Assembly (NCBI RefSeq): GCF_029760935.1
Contig: NZ_CP121684.1
Location: 992,001-1,056,000, forward strand
DNA length: 64,000 nucleotides
Reading direction: 5' to 3'
DNA from: Lysinibacter sp. HNR
GTDB lineage: Bacteria; Actinomycetota; Actinomycetes; Actinomycetales; Microbacteriaceae
A model generated the notes under the pieces. That model had not been told where the DNA came from. It did no database searches and was given only the letters and a program-made list of their open reading frames with translations. This document shows, piece after piece, positions 25,642-36,122 of this stretch. Position 1 is the stretch's first letter; each line of letters starts with the position of its first letter. The position numbers were made by a program, and so were the translations under genes.

Positions 25642-27464
25642 CTACGGAATCACATCCAGCCATACCTACTCCGGGTGGTCGTGTGAATCGAAGCCACGCC
25701 GCCCCGCTTCCCGCCGGTGAACGCATCACCGGTGCGGAAGCCGTGGTGCGTAGCCTCGAGAACCTTGGCGTTAAAGATGTCTTCGGACTCCCCGGCGGTG
25801 CCATTCTTCCCGTGTACGATCCCCTGATGGACAGCCGGAAACTGCGCCATATCCTGGTTCGTCACGAGCAGGGTGCGGGTCATGCGGCTGAGGGTTACGC
25901 CTCCTCAAGCGGGAAAGTCGGAGTGTGCATAGCAACCTCGGGGCCGGGAGCGACAAATCTGGTAACCGCGATTGCGGATGCATACATGGACTCTGTGCCG
26001 CTTTTGGCGATCACCGGGCAGGTATTTTCGACCCTCATGGGAACAGATGCTTTCCAGGAGGCCGATATCGTCGGAATCACCATGCCCATTACCAAACACT
26101 CCATTCTTGTGACGCGCGCGGAAGATATTCAGCACGCGATAGCCGCTGCTTATCACATCGCTTCTACGGGTCGTCCCGGACCCGTTTTGGTGGACATTAC
26201 TAAGGATGCTCAGCAGGAGGAGTTTGAATTTGTGTGGGCTCCCTCAGTTGATCTTCCCGGTTACAAGCCCGTAACCAAGGCCAATAGCAAGCAGATTCAG
26301 GCGGCCTCTCAGCTTATTGTGGAGGCTAAGAAACCCGTTCTCTACGTTGGAGGGGGCATTGTTCGTGCCGGTGCCGCGGAGGAACTCCTCGCTCTGGGGG
26401 AGGTGACGGGGGCTCCCGTAGTCACCACTCTCATGGCGCGGGGTGCTTTCCCAGACTCTCACCCGAGCCATCTGGGAATGCCGGGTATGCACGGAACTGT
26501 TCCCGCGGTGCTTGCACTACAGGAAGCAGACCTTCTGGTAGTTCTTGGTGCGCGGTTCGACGACCGTGTGACGGGTAAGGCGGCGCTCTTTGCGCCCCAC
26601 GCCAAGGTGGTGCATGTCGATATTGATCCGGCAGAAATTTCGAAGATTCGTACGGCCGATGTTCCGATTGTGGGCGATGCTCGTGAGGTTTTGTCCGATC
26701 TGACCAACAGCGTTGATGCTCGGGCGAGGGAGTACAAGCCCGACTACTCGGAGTGGTGGGACTACCTCAACGGACTTCGGGAAAAGTTTCCCCTGGGATA
26801 TGCCGAGCCCACCGATAACCTTCTTGCTCCGCAATATGTGATTAAGCGCATTGGAGAGCTCACCGGGCCCGAGGGCGTGTACGCGTCGGGCGTGGGGCAG
26901 CACCAGATGTGGGCCGCGCAGTTTATCAAGTATGAGAGACCCAATTCATGGCTTAACTCGGGCGGTGCGGGAACGATGGGATATTCGGTTCCTGCGGCAA
27001 TGGGGGCTAAGGTTGCTCAGCCTGATCGGCAGGTGTGGTCGATCGACGGCGACGGATGTTTCCAGATGACCAATCAGGAGTTGGCCACCTGCGTGCTGAA
27101 CAATATCCCGATCAAGGTTGCGATTATCAATAACTCGTCGCTCGGCATGGTGCGTCAATGGCAAACGCTGTTTTACGATGGGCGCCACTCGCACACCGAC
27201 CTTAACACCGGGCACGGAACTATCCGAATACCCGATTTTGTGAAGATGGCGGAGGCATACGGCTGCTTAGGGATACGTGTAGAAACCGTTGAGGAGGTCG
27301 ATCCTGCGATTAAGTTGGCTCTTGAAACCAATGATCGTCCGGTGGTGATCGACTTTGTCGTGAGCGCCGACGCAATGGTGTGGCCGATGGTTCCCCAGGG
27401 GGTCAGCAATAGTTATGTGCAGTATGCGCGCGATCACAGCCCGGTATGGGATGAGGAGGAATAA
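25638..27464 (+). CDS. ilvB: Acetolactate synthase, large subunit
   Basis: 608 residues from the ATG at 25638. ThDP enzyme condensing two pyruvates, or pyruvate and 2-oxobutyrate. Visible: [23 protein letters not shown], the catalytic Glu in [40 protein letters not shown], the FAD region [15 protein letters not shown] and the ThDP/Mg motif [29 protein letters not shown]. The start overlaps the stop of a 24-codon frame by four bases. Downstream ilvN begins two bases after its stop. Confidence 0.95.
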   Translation: MTTESHPAIPTPGGRVNRSHAAPLPAGERITGAEAVVRSLENLGVKDVFGLPGGAILPVYDPLMDSRKLRHILVRHEQGAGHAAEGYASSSGKVGVCIATSGPGATNLVTAIADAYMDSVPLLAITGQVFSTLMGTDAFQEADIVGITMPITKHSILVTRAEDIQHAIAAAYHIASTGRPGPVLVDITKDAQQEEFEFVWAPSVDLPGYKPVTKANSKQIQAASQLIVEAKKPVLYVGGGIVRAGAAEELLALGEVTGAPVVTTLMARGAFPDSHPSHLGMPGMHGTVPAVLALQEADLLVVLGARFDDRVTGKAALFAPHAKVVHVDIDPAEISKIRTADVPIVGDAREVLSDLTNSVDARAREYKPDYSEWWDYLNGLREKFPLGYAEPTDNLLAPQYVIKRIGELTGPEGVYASGVGQHQMWAAQFIKYERPNSWLNSGGAGTMGYSVPAAMGAKVAQPDRQVWSIDGDGCFQMTNQELATCVLNNIPIKVAIINNSSLGMVRQWQTLFYDGRHSHTDLNTGHGTIRIPDFVKMAEAYGCLGIRVETVEEVDPAIKLALETNDRPVVIDFVVSADAMVWPMVPQGVSNSYVQYARDHSPVWDEEE

Positions 27465-27466
27465 AA

Positions 27467-29060
<1,594 letters not shown>

Positions 29061-29130
29061 TTTTATTGTGCAAACACTGAATGAATTCTGATTGACGACT
29101 GAATCATTTAGATTGCTTTGTGAGGGGCTT

Positions 29131-29164
29131 AGGGTCGCATTCTTCCGCAGGATAATGCGACCCT
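29131..29164 (+). terminator. Hairpin after ilvC
   Basis: AGGGTCGCATT and AATGCGACCCT pair perfectly over 11 bp around a 12-base loop. There is no immediate U-run, but TTTTTA follows about 35 bases on. It lies between ilvC and ispE and probably ends the ilv transcript. Confidence 0.6.
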
Positions 29165-29244
29165 GGGTCCCTCGCTGCGTTGAGGGGTTCGAGCGTTTTT
29201 ATATACAGGGTTCGCAAACGTTCAATAGTCTCATGAGAATGGGT

Positions 29245-29257
29245 TAGGTTGGGTATA
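29245..29257 (+). promoter_or_regulatory. -10 box of leaderless ispE transcript
   Basis: TAGGTT (29245-29250) followed by six bases and the ispE ATG, the same geometry as upstream of ilvD. No ribosome site is visible. Confidence 0.4.
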
Positions 29258-30195
29258 TGAGTCCGACCTCGTCAGCATCCGCAATTCATGTGAGAGCCCC
29301 GGGAAAACTCAATCTGTACTTTCGGGTGGGGTCCGTCATGAGTGACGGGTACCACGAGGTTGCCTCGGCCTACCAGGCAGTATCGCTCTACGAGGATGTG
29401 TGGGCAAGCCACGCGGAGGATTTTGTCGTGAGCTTTGGTGGAACGATTGACACCAGTGAGCTCAGTACCGGTTCGGATAATTTGGCGCTTCGGGCGGCTA
29501 AGATGCTCGCTCAACATAGCGGATACCGTGGTGGTGTGCACCTGCGCATCGAAAAAAATGTTCCTATCGCCGGGGGTATGGGTGGGGGGTCGGCAGACGC
29601 GGCCGCAACGCTTGTGGCCTGCGATGCACTATGGAACACCGGTTTACACCGAGATGAGCTACACGAGCTTGCCGCCCGCCTCGGGGCTGACGTTCCCTTT
29701 GCTCTGATGGGGGGAACTGCTGTGGGAACCGGCAAGGGAGATGAACTGAGTCCCGCGTTGGCTCAGGGTTGCTTCTTTTGGGTGTTGGTGACCGCTAAGA
29801 ACGGATTGAGTACCCCATCCGTTTATAGAGAATTAGACCAGCACCGAATGCGGCACACCGCTGAGATTATTCCACCCCCCAAACAACCCGTGGTGGACTC
29901 GCAGGTGCTTCAGGCGCTGCGAGCGGGAGATCCCCACATACTTGCCGAGTGTATTCACAACGACCTCCAGGTGGCGGCCCTGAACCTGGCTCCGGAACTT
30001 GCGGGTCTTCTGGAGCAGGGGGAGGAGAGTGGAGCCCTAGCCAGCATCGTGTCGGGTTCGGGACCCACCGTGGCTTTTCTAGCCGAAGATGCCGAGTCCT
30101 CTATTGCGCTGCAGGTTGCCCTGAGCTTGAACGGGCACTACGCCGTGCGCGCCACGGGTCCGGTGCAGGGTGCGCGAGTTATTTCTATGACCTAG
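29257..30195 (+). CDS. ispE: 4-diphosphocytidyl-2-C-methylerythritol kinase
   Basis: 312 residues, GHMP kinase. It phosphorylates CDP-ME in the MEP isoprenoid pathway. [13 protein letters not shown] (substrate end), [17 protein letters not shown], the ATP loop [36 protein letters not shown] and the C-terminal [15 protein letters not shown] are all present. In other actinobacteria ispE is often close to an ABC-F gene; here about 9 kb of other genes lie between it and the ABC-F gene at 39318. Confidence 0.93.
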   Translation: MSPTSSASAIHVRAPGKLNLYFRVGSVMSDGYHEVASAYQAVSLYEDVWASHAEDFVVSFGGTIDTSELSTGSDNLALRAAKMLAQHSGYRGGVHLRIEKNVPIAGGMGGGSADAAATLVACDALWNTGLHRDELHELAARLGADVPFALMGGTAVGTGKGDELSPALAQGCFFWVLVTAKNGLSTPSVYRELDQHRMRHTAEIIPPPKQPVVDSQVLQALRAGDPHILAECIHNDLQVAALNLAPELAGLLEQGEESGALASIVSGSGPTVAFLAEDAESSIALQVALSLNGHYAVRATGPVQGARVISMT

Positions 30196-30351
30196 GGGTT
30201 TTCGACGCACTTATATGGTCGGTGTGTGGGTGGTTGTAAGGCGAAAATATCTAGCTTAGAGATGTGTATGTGATATTTTATGTTTCTTAACGTGTGTTGC
30301 GGTGACATAAAATTACTGGATGGGTGACAGGAATCGTTCAGGCTCGCTCGG

Positions 30352-30364
30352 TACGGTAGCATCA
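30352..30364 (+). promoter_or_regulatory. -10 box, leaderless lipoprotein gene
   Basis: TACGGT (30352-30357), six bases, then the ATG of the propeller lipoprotein. Same spacing as at ilvD and ispE; no ribosome site. Confidence 0.4.
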
Positions 30365-31593
30365 TGAAATCCTTATTTCGTACACTTAGCTTCTCGCTCG
30401 GTGCGGTCTCGATGATCGTGCTGACCGCGTGTGCCGCTGAGTCCCCCCTAACCCCCCAAAAGATCACCCAGGCCCCTCCGGAGCCGCCGGTTCTTACGGC
30501 AGATGACCCGGTAGAGGAAATTGTAGAGGAGCCTCGATACCTTCTGGGGACCCTGTCCTTCTCCGACTCTCTTGCGATCATGGATCCCTCGATCAGAGAG
30601 GGGAGTGCGATTGTTGAATCGATTGTGGTGGGGGAGGCTCCCTGGGGTGTTGTAACCCACGTTGAACGTTCTTCTCGTGAGGAGGGCCAGAACACCTCCG
30701 AGACCGCTTCGAACGTGTTCGCCTACGTAGCCACGGCTGAGGGTCTGGCAGTTGTTGACCTGCAACAGAAAACTCGCACCGCCCTCGTCGCCTACCAAAA
30801 CCAACCACGTTCTATCGACTATGGCGAATACCGTCAGGGTGGTTTGGGGCTTGCCGTTTCGCCCTCGGGAGATCGTGTTTACGTTGCGGTCAATAAGGGT
30901 GGAAGCACCTCCGCCCTTGAGGTTTTTGACACCGCTAGCGAGAGTTTTGTGGGGAGCGTCGACGTGGGGCTTCGTCCCTTTGATGTTCTTATCGCTCCGG
31001 ACGGGTCGCAGGTTTATACGATTGATCACGATACTTTTACAGTGACTGTAGTGGATGCGGCTTCCCTGGCCACGCGGGCCATCGAGGTCGCGCCCTTTGG
31101 TACCGTCGGAGGCCTCGGTTCCTGGGAGAAACCGCACTATGGAGTGGTTGATGCCGACGGAAAAATCATGCTTCCCTACCAGGGTCAGGCATTAGCCATC
31201 CTCGATCCGGTCACTGGAAAATTCACGACAGAGCGGATGACCTCGAATACTCATCAGCACGGAGTCGCGCTCACCCCCGATCAGGCGTTGATGCTGGTTG
31301 TGGGGACCGGGGAGTTTGGGTCAGCCACGGCGGGTCCCTCCCTGACAGTACGATCGATGGCCGATGGCAGTGAGAGGGTTGTGCCCCTCACAAAACTGCA
31401 CGAGACAGTGACCGCGTGGACCAACCCCGTTACCGGGACGCGCACGGCGGTGTTGGGCGGTGGCTATACCCGGGCGGGGTCGTGGGACGGTGCCACTGTT
31501 GTTGAGCTGGATAGCCTGGAGACCTACGAGATATCTGTCCCCGGGCGACCTCAGGTTGTGATCCCTCTTCCCGTAGAGGCTACTCCTCGCTAG
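30364..31593 (+). CDS. Lipoprotein with YVTN-type beta-propeller
   Basis: 409 residues. A lipoprotein signal peptide ends in the lipobox LTAC (Cys near residue 23). The mature part holds propeller blades like LGLAVSPSGDRVYVAVN, LEVFDTASESFVGSVDVGLRPFDVLIAPDGSQVYTIDHD and HQHGVALTPDQALMLVVGTG, the YVTN/SMP-30-like pattern of surface or periplasm-side propellers. Anchored outside the membrane; no catalytic residues recognised. First gene of the cargo between ispE and the ABC-F gene. Confidence 0.8.
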   Translation: MKSLFRTLSFSLGAVSMIVLTACAAESPLTPQKITQAPPEPPVLTADDPVEEIVEEPRYLLGTLSFSDSLAIMDPSIREGSAIVESIVVGEAPWGVVTHVERSSREEGQNTSETASNVFAYVATAEGLAVVDLQQKTRTALVAYQNQPRSIDYGEYRQGGLGLAVSPSGDRVYVAVNKGGSTSALEVFDTASESFVGSVDVGLRPFDVLIAPDGSQVYTIDHDTFTVTVVDAASLATRAIEVAPFGTVGGLGSWEKPHYGVVDADGKIMLPYQGQALAILDPVTGKFTTERMTSNTHQHGVALTPDQALMLVVGTGEFGSATAGPSLTVRSMADGSERVVPLTKLHETVTAWTNPVTGTRTAVLGGGYTRAGSWDGATVVELDSLETYEISVPGRPQVVIPLPVEATPR

Positions 31594-31691
31594 GGTCGAT
31601 GCCGAGAGCAGGGCACACCACTGCGGTGGATTCTCCTGACATAATTGAAGAAATGGGAATGGTTCGTCGCTGAGGAAGGTTAAGACTGACT

Positions 31692-32363
31692 ATGACGGAC
31701 GCGATTAAAGTTGATATCTGGTCCGATATCGCCTGTCCTTGGTGCTACATCGGCAAGCGGCGTTTTGAAGATGCAGTCAAAAGTTTTGGCGCCTCTCAAA
31801 ACAGTGTCCCGGTAGAGATTGAGTATCACAGCTTCGAGCTAGCTCCGGATACGCCGGTAGACTTTCGCGGTTCTGAGATCGACTTTCTCTCTGGTCACAA
31901 GGGAGTGCCCAGATCCCAGGCCGAACAAATGCTGAGGCAGGTTACGGGTGTCGCTGCAAGCGTTGGACTCAACTATAATTTTGATGTTCTGCAGCACACC
32001 AAGACGCTCAAGGCGCACGAACTCCTGCACTTTGCCAAGAGTAGGGGAAAGCAGCACGAGGTAAAAGAACGGCTGTTGAAGGCTTACTTTGAAGAGGGCC
32101 GTCATGTTGGGCGTGTTGAGGAACTGGTTGCTTTGGCCTCAGAGGTTGGGCTTGATCCCGAGGAAGTGTTCGCCGTGCTCACCTCCTCACGCTTTGCCGT
32201 CGATGTCCAAAACGATATCGCGCAGGCCCAAGCGTATGGGATTAGCGGCGTTCCCTTTTTTGTTTTTAATGAGGCCTACGGAGTCTCGGGGGCCCAAGAG
32301 TCTGCCGTCTTTGCAAACGTTCTGGAGCAGATTGCTTTGAAAACAGCGGGTGAACCCGATTAG
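31692..32363 (+). CDS. FrnE-like DsbA-family oxidoreductase
   Basis: 223 residues with no signal peptide, so cytosolic. Thioredoxin-fold start VDIWSDIACPWCYIGKRRF with the active CPWC, then the helical insert (HTKTLKAHELLHFAKSRGKQ) and the cis-Pro loop GISGVPFFVFNEAYGVSGAQ, all typical of FrnE/2-hydroxychromene-isomerase-like DsbA proteins. These act as cytosolic disulphide oxidoreductases or isomerases. A 43-codon Cys-containing gene starts nine bases after the stop. Confidence 0.88.
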   Translation: MTDAIKVDIWSDIACPWCYIGKRRFEDAVKSFGASQNSVPVEIEYHSFELAPDTPVDFRGSEIDFLSGHKGVPRSQAEQMLRQVTGVAASVGLNYNFDVLQHTKTLKAHELLHFAKSRGKQHEVKERLLKAYFEEGRHVGRVEELVALASEVGLDPEEVFAVLTSSRFAVDVQNDIAQAQAYGISGVPFFVFNEAYGVSGAQESAVFANVLEQIALKTAGEPD

Positions 32364-32372
32364 GAGCAGACT

Positions 32373-32504
32373 ATGAGTACTCAGAGTAACGAATCGGTGA
32401 AGAACTCCGTCACGAATAAAACCCCTCTGCTTCTTTCTGTCCCCAACATTGATGGTCTGGTGGAGGGGGAGGGCATCTGCAGCGGTGACTCCTGCGCTTT
32501 TTAA
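32373..32504 (+). CDS. 43-residue peptide with terminal CSGDSC motif
   Basis: ATG six bases after TAGGAG, within nine bases of the frnE-like stop, so translation is probably coupled. The first half is Ser/Asn/Thr-rich. A conserved-looking middle PLLLSVPNIDGLVEGEG leads to the end GICSGDSCAF, where the only two cysteines (36 and 41) sit four residues apart. No signal peptide or membrane helix. It could be a substrate or partner of the disulphide enzyme, a small metal- or redox-binding peptide, or a modified-peptide precursor, though no modifying enzyme is adjacent. No family recognised. Confidence 0.6.
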   Translation: MSTQSNESVKNSVTNKTPLLLSVPNIDGLVEGEGICSGDSCAF

Positions 32505-32623
32505 GCGTCTGTTGAGTTTTAAATCATGTAAGAATCTAGATTTCTTTCCGTCTTTTTAACATGGGCGCAGTGAGCGTATTTGTTACTCGTCTGTGTTGGC
32601 AAATCCAGGGAAGAAAACGGAAC

Positions 32624-33163
32624 ATGACATACCTTTCAGATCAGATGCGTACCCAACTTGAGTCACCGCGGGAACTCTTTCACTCGCGGGCAAAACTGAC
32701 AGTGCTCACCGTCTTTATGGGTGTGGTGGCTATTGTTCCGCTCTATGTTGTGAGCGCTGTCCTTCCGACCACACAGATCCGTGAAGAGATGCCGCTGGTC
32801 GACGCTATCTTATACTCTGTTTCTGCAATTACTGTGCTTTTATTTTTTATCCGGATCGTTCCTAAATGGGCCTCCAACGGTAGGCCGGTGATTACCGTGT
32901 CGCTTGGGGGACTTAACGTTTCGGGCAAGCCGGTTATGCGGTGGGATGACATCGTGATGAACGAGTGGCGAACCCATCGGGTCATGTGGATTAAGACGGG
33001 TGCCAAGCTGATTATTCACACCCACGATCGTAAAGTTGTTTGCGAGGTTATCACCCTGAACTGTAGCGCAGACGAGTATCTGCGGCTGTGCCAACTGTAC
33101 GAGCGTGCCGCTGGCGGAACCCAAGCGATGAACTCAGAACGGCACCGCAGTGTTTGGACCTAG
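32624..33163 (+). CDS. Membrane protein with PH-like domain
   Basis: 179 residues from the ATG at 32624, preceded by GGGAAGAAAACGG; an upstream in-frame ATG (32561) lacks a ribosome site. Two helices (about 24-45 and 60-82) precede a beta-rich part (VITVSLGGLNVSGKPVMRWDDIVMNEW...TGAKLIIHTHDRKVVCEVITLN...ADEYLRLCQLYERA) resembling a bacterial PH-like fold: strands, a WDDI turn and a terminal helix. Followed at once by a second protein of similar design. Function unknown. Confidence 0.6.
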   Translation: MTYLSDQMRTQLESPRELFHSRAKLTVLTVFMGVVAIVPLYVVSAVLPTTQIREEMPLVDAILYSVSAITVLLFFIRIVPKWASNGRPVITVSLGGLNVSGKPVMRWDDIVMNEWRTHRVMWIKTGAKLIIHTHDRKVVCEVITLNCSADEYLRLCQLYERAAGGTQAMNSERHRSVWT

Positions 33164-33185
33164 CTCAGAAGCGGGCGGCGGTGAG

Positions 33186-33881
33186 GTGAGGGTGAGGAAA
33201 AACTTCCCGGTGCCTGCATTTCTGTGCGTTGTTGTCGGGTGGACGGTTGCGGTACTTTTACTGATCATCGTGTTGGGCGCCCTGCTGTACGACATGCAAT
33301 TCGATTTCTTTGATCTTACCTATCTGTACGTTGTCATCGTGCTTGCCGCGGCTTGGGGTAGTTACTACGTGCCTACTGTTGTTGCGTTTTTCGCTGACCC
33401 ACGGTTATTGACAATTGATCGGATGTTTTTCATTTATGGATCACAAACGATCGCGTTTGAGGACGTGGTGGGGGTGGTTCACGACAGCGGTAAGAAGATA
33501 ACCCGTATTCTGGTATCGGGGAAGCGTCCGATACGGTTACGGTGGCGAATATGGCGAGACAGGGTTCTATGGGCGGATTTGATTGAGGATCGCACCCTGG
33601 AAATACTTATTCTGTCAGCGCGCCGCAAAATTCATGCCGGGCAGCGGGCTCAATTTGGACAAAAGCTGGCGCTAGATTCTCGTAACCTGTATCTGGGTAG
33701 GCGCGGTGTCCCGGTGTCCAATATCACGGACATCTATTTTATGAACAAGCATGAAGCTGCCTACGCTTCTCGGTCGCTTGTTATTAATTCCGTATCGAGG
33801 AGACTCACGATTAACGAGCACAAAGTGGTGAACGCGCACGTGCTTGTTCATCTGTTTGAGCGCTTTCAAGCGGGGAGCTAG
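33186..33881 (+). CDS. Membrane protein with two PH-like segments
   Basis: 231 residues if started at the GTG 33186. The frame also allows GTG 33150, overlapping the previous gene by 14 bases, or GTG 33192; the ribosome site does not decide. Two helices (about 10-35, 45-68) precede two beta-rich units. RLLTIDRMFFIYGSQTIAFEDVVGV and LALDSRNLYLGRRGVPVSNITDIYF look like the same motif repeated. The tail is NAHVLVHLFERF. A likely paralogue and partner of the preceding protein. Confidence 0.6.
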   Translation: MRVRKNFPVPAFLCVVVGWTVAVLLLIIVLGALLYDMQFDFFDLTYLYVVIVLAAAWGSYYVPTVVAFFADPRLLTIDRMFFIYGSQTIAFEDVVGVVHDSGKKITRILVSGKRPIRLRWRIWRDRVLWADLIEDRTLEILILSARRKIHAGQRAQFGQKLALDSRNLYLGRRGVPVSNITDIYFMNKHEAAYASRSLVINSVSRRLTINEHKVVNAHVLVHLFERFQAGS

Positions 33882-34003
33882 AGTTAGGAGATCGCGCTGC
33901 TAGACGATTTCTATTGCTCACAGCCCGGCAGACCCTTGCTATAGCACCCTTATCGGCGCGATCACTCGAAGACGTTTTCTCAGCGCGCAATATTGGCGGG
34001 ACT

Positions 34004-34723
34004 CTAGCGGACGAGACCGTTATCGTAGGCGTGCGCAATAATTTGTGCGCGAGAGGTCAGTTTGAGCTTGCTCAGAACATTGCCCACATGAGTCTTGACC
34101 GTTGTCTCGCTGATAAAAGCGGTTGTGGCGATGGCGCCGTTCGTGAGTCCCTTGGCCACAAGAAGGTATATTTCTTTTTCCCGGGGGGAGAGCGCCGAGA
34201 TGGCGTCCTCGGCAAAATTAGGTGTGGAAGCTCGTTCTTCGGGACGTTGTGAGTGCAGGCGAAGGATCTCCTCAACATCGGTCGGGGCAATAACGGCTTG
34301 TCCCTCATAAACGGTTCGAATAGCGGAGAGCACAAAATCGGGAGTTGCGCTCTTGAGGAGAAAACCGCTGGCTCCCGCGCGAACGGCGTGAGCCACTGCA
34401 CCGTCGCGTTGAAAGGTCGTGAGTACGATAATTTGGGGTAGTGGCTCACCGCTCTGCGAAGCCTCGGCGAGAATCTTTGCGGTGGCATCAATTCCGTTGA
34501 GAATAGGCATTCTGACGTCCATGAGTATGACATCTGGGCGGGACTCCTTCGCGAGAACGACCGCATCTGAACCATTGTGTGCCATGCCAACAACTTCCAG
34601 ATCCTCCTGAGAGTCAACAAGGAGTTTCATTCCTGCGCAGAACAGCTGCTGGTCGTCAACGATGGCTACACGGATCTTCTGAGCTATTGGGTTATGAAGA
34701 TCTTGCGTTTGTGCGGCTGTCAT
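34004..34723 (-). CDS. NarL/LuxR-family response regulator
   Basis: 239 residues. Receiver domain IRVAIVDDQQLF, phospho-acceptor in VILMDVRMPILNGIDA, Lys in ASGFLLKSATPDF. LuxR DNA-binding domain LSPREKEIYLLVAKGLTNGAIATTAFISETTVKTHVGNVLSKL. The start overlaps the end of the kinase gene by 32 bases, so they are one operon. Targets unknown. Confidence 0.9.
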   Translation of the reverse strand: MTAAQTQDLHNPIAQKIRVAIVDDQQLFCAGMKLLVDSQEDLEVVGMAHNGSDAVVLAKESRPDVILMDVRMPILNGIDATAKILAEASQSGEPLPQIIVLTTFQRDGAVAHAVRAGASGFLLKSATPDFVLSAIRTVYEGQAVIAPTDVEEILRLHSQRPEERASTPNFAEDAISALSPREKEIYLLVAKGLTNGAIATTAFISETTVKTHVGNVLSKLKLTSRAQIIAHAYDNGLVR

Positions 34724-36047
34724 CTTGCTGCTTCCTGTCTACGGTGTTTCTGGAGGATGGGTGTGTGAGTGCGGAGTCCTCTGCGCTAGTGGGTATAAAA
34801 GCCGTTACCATGAAGGTTTCTGGCGGTCCACTATCAATGCCGGCAGAGAGCCAGCCACCGGCAAGATGCGCCCTCTCGGTCATGCCCAGGATACCCCTTC
34901 CCTGAGACAGGGGAGCGTCCGATAGAGGCTTGGGCTGCCCATCCGGGTGGATACGCGAAACAATCGAGATAAAGAGTCCTGTTCCCTGCCAATCGAGTAC
35001 CACGCGCACGGGAACTGTTACGTCAGAGTACTTGAGAGCATTGGTGAGGCTTTCCTGGACGATTCTGTATGCGGCAAGCTGCCTGGAGTCCGACATCTCG
35101 ACGCTGGTGCCAAAGGTTTGGAGATCCAGCGTGAGCCCAGCTCCCGATAGCCTGCGATAAAGTTCGTCCAGACGTGCCAGAGTTGGGGCATCATCCTCGC
35201 CGATATCGGTGGTGAGCCAATCGATCAGTGTGCGTACCTCGGTGAGCGAGGCTCGTGCGGAAGAGGCGATATTCTTGAGAGAGTCCTGCATAACGTGGGT
35301 CTGATGGCGACCGGCGTAGCGGGCCCCGTCGGCCTGAGCAATAATGACGGCTAGTGAGTGGGCCATGATGTCGTGGACGTCGTGTGCAATACGGCTTCTT
35401 TCTGACGCAACCGCGATCTCCGTCTCTGCCAAGCGTAGCTCGTGTACCGACTCGCGAAGTTGCGCTTTATTGATGGCCAGACGGATACCCAGGCGCGCCG
35501 CAACGCTGAGGGCCCACACGGCTCCCGCGATCGCAAAGACAGAGATGCCAAATGTCAGGGTGTACCGCCACCCCATGAAGCCGTCCCAGCCCTGCTCAAC
35601 GCTGAAGTCCCAGGTCCAGGTGGGCCAGGCATACCAGGGTGTGAGAAGAGCGGTAATGAGTATGGAGCCCACACACGCAAAGGCTAAAGAGAGCCATCGT
35701 ATCCACTGTTTACCGGAAAAGGCCAATCGCGTCACAATGAGGAGGATGCCGAGATAGGCCGGCCAGGTTTCAGCCGTCGGTAGCTGAACCACAGCGAGGA
35801 TTTGGGCGGTGAGTACCCCGAGAATAATGAGAACTGAGCCGAGCGGGGAAATAAAACAGATTGCGATGGACAGACCAATCGCGGTTATCCACGGATTGCC
35901 GTAGCTAACGTTTGTGAACCAGATGAGCAGAAAGAGAGCTCCCAGGGCGGGCATAAACCAGGTGATCAGAATCTGTTTATGTGCGCGGCTGAGACGCCCC
36001 TCTTCCTGCGAGAGCAGGGGTGTGTACAGGTTCGTGACCAAGCTCAT
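34692..36047 (-). CDS. DesK-type sensor histidine kinase
   Basis: 451 residues. Five or six N-terminal helices (about 25-205) with short loops, then the HisKA_3 helix ERSRIAHDVHDIMAHSLAVIIAQADGARY with the phospho-acceptor His. The ATPase domain has YRIVQESLTNALKYS and GRGILGMTERAHLAGG. A hydrophilic tail of about 30 residues. Membrane-embedded sensors of this type often read envelope or membrane state. Overlaps its response regulator gene. Confidence 0.88.
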   Translation of the reverse strand: MSLVTNLYTPLLSQEEGRLSRAHKQILITWFMPALGALFLLIWFTNVSYGNPWITAIGLSIAICFISPLGSVLIILGVLTAQILAVVQLPTAETWPAYLGILLIVTRLAFSGKQWIRWLSLAFACVGSILITALLTPWYAWPTWTWDFSVEQGWDGFMGWRYTLTFGISVFAIAGAVWALSVAARLGIRLAINKAQLRESVHELRLAETEIAVASERSRIAHDVHDIMAHSLAVIIAQADGARYAGRHQTHVMQDSLKNIASSARASLTEVRTLIDWLTTDIGEDDAPTLARLDELYRRLSGAGLTLDLQTFGTSVEMSDSRQLAAYRIVQESLTNALKYSDVTVPVRVVLDWQGTGLFISIVSRIHPDGQPKPLSDAPLSQGRGILGMTERAHLAGGWLSAGIDSGPPETFMVTAFIPTSAEDSALTHPSSRNTVDRKQQDDSRTNARSS

Positions 36048-36122
36048 GAGTAACTACGGTAAGGCTTGAAGCTGTGTAAAAGCACGATACTGCCGGAAAT
36101 TGTGAGCCGTTTGCGCGGAAGG

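Noticed and set aside
30448-31137. 229-codon minus-strand frame opposite the propeller lipoprotein
   Set aside because: No recognisable domains, no ribosome site, wholly inside a well-supported gene. Similar antisense frames at 5912-6541, 28185-28724, 43733-44203 and 55912-56655 were rejected likewise.
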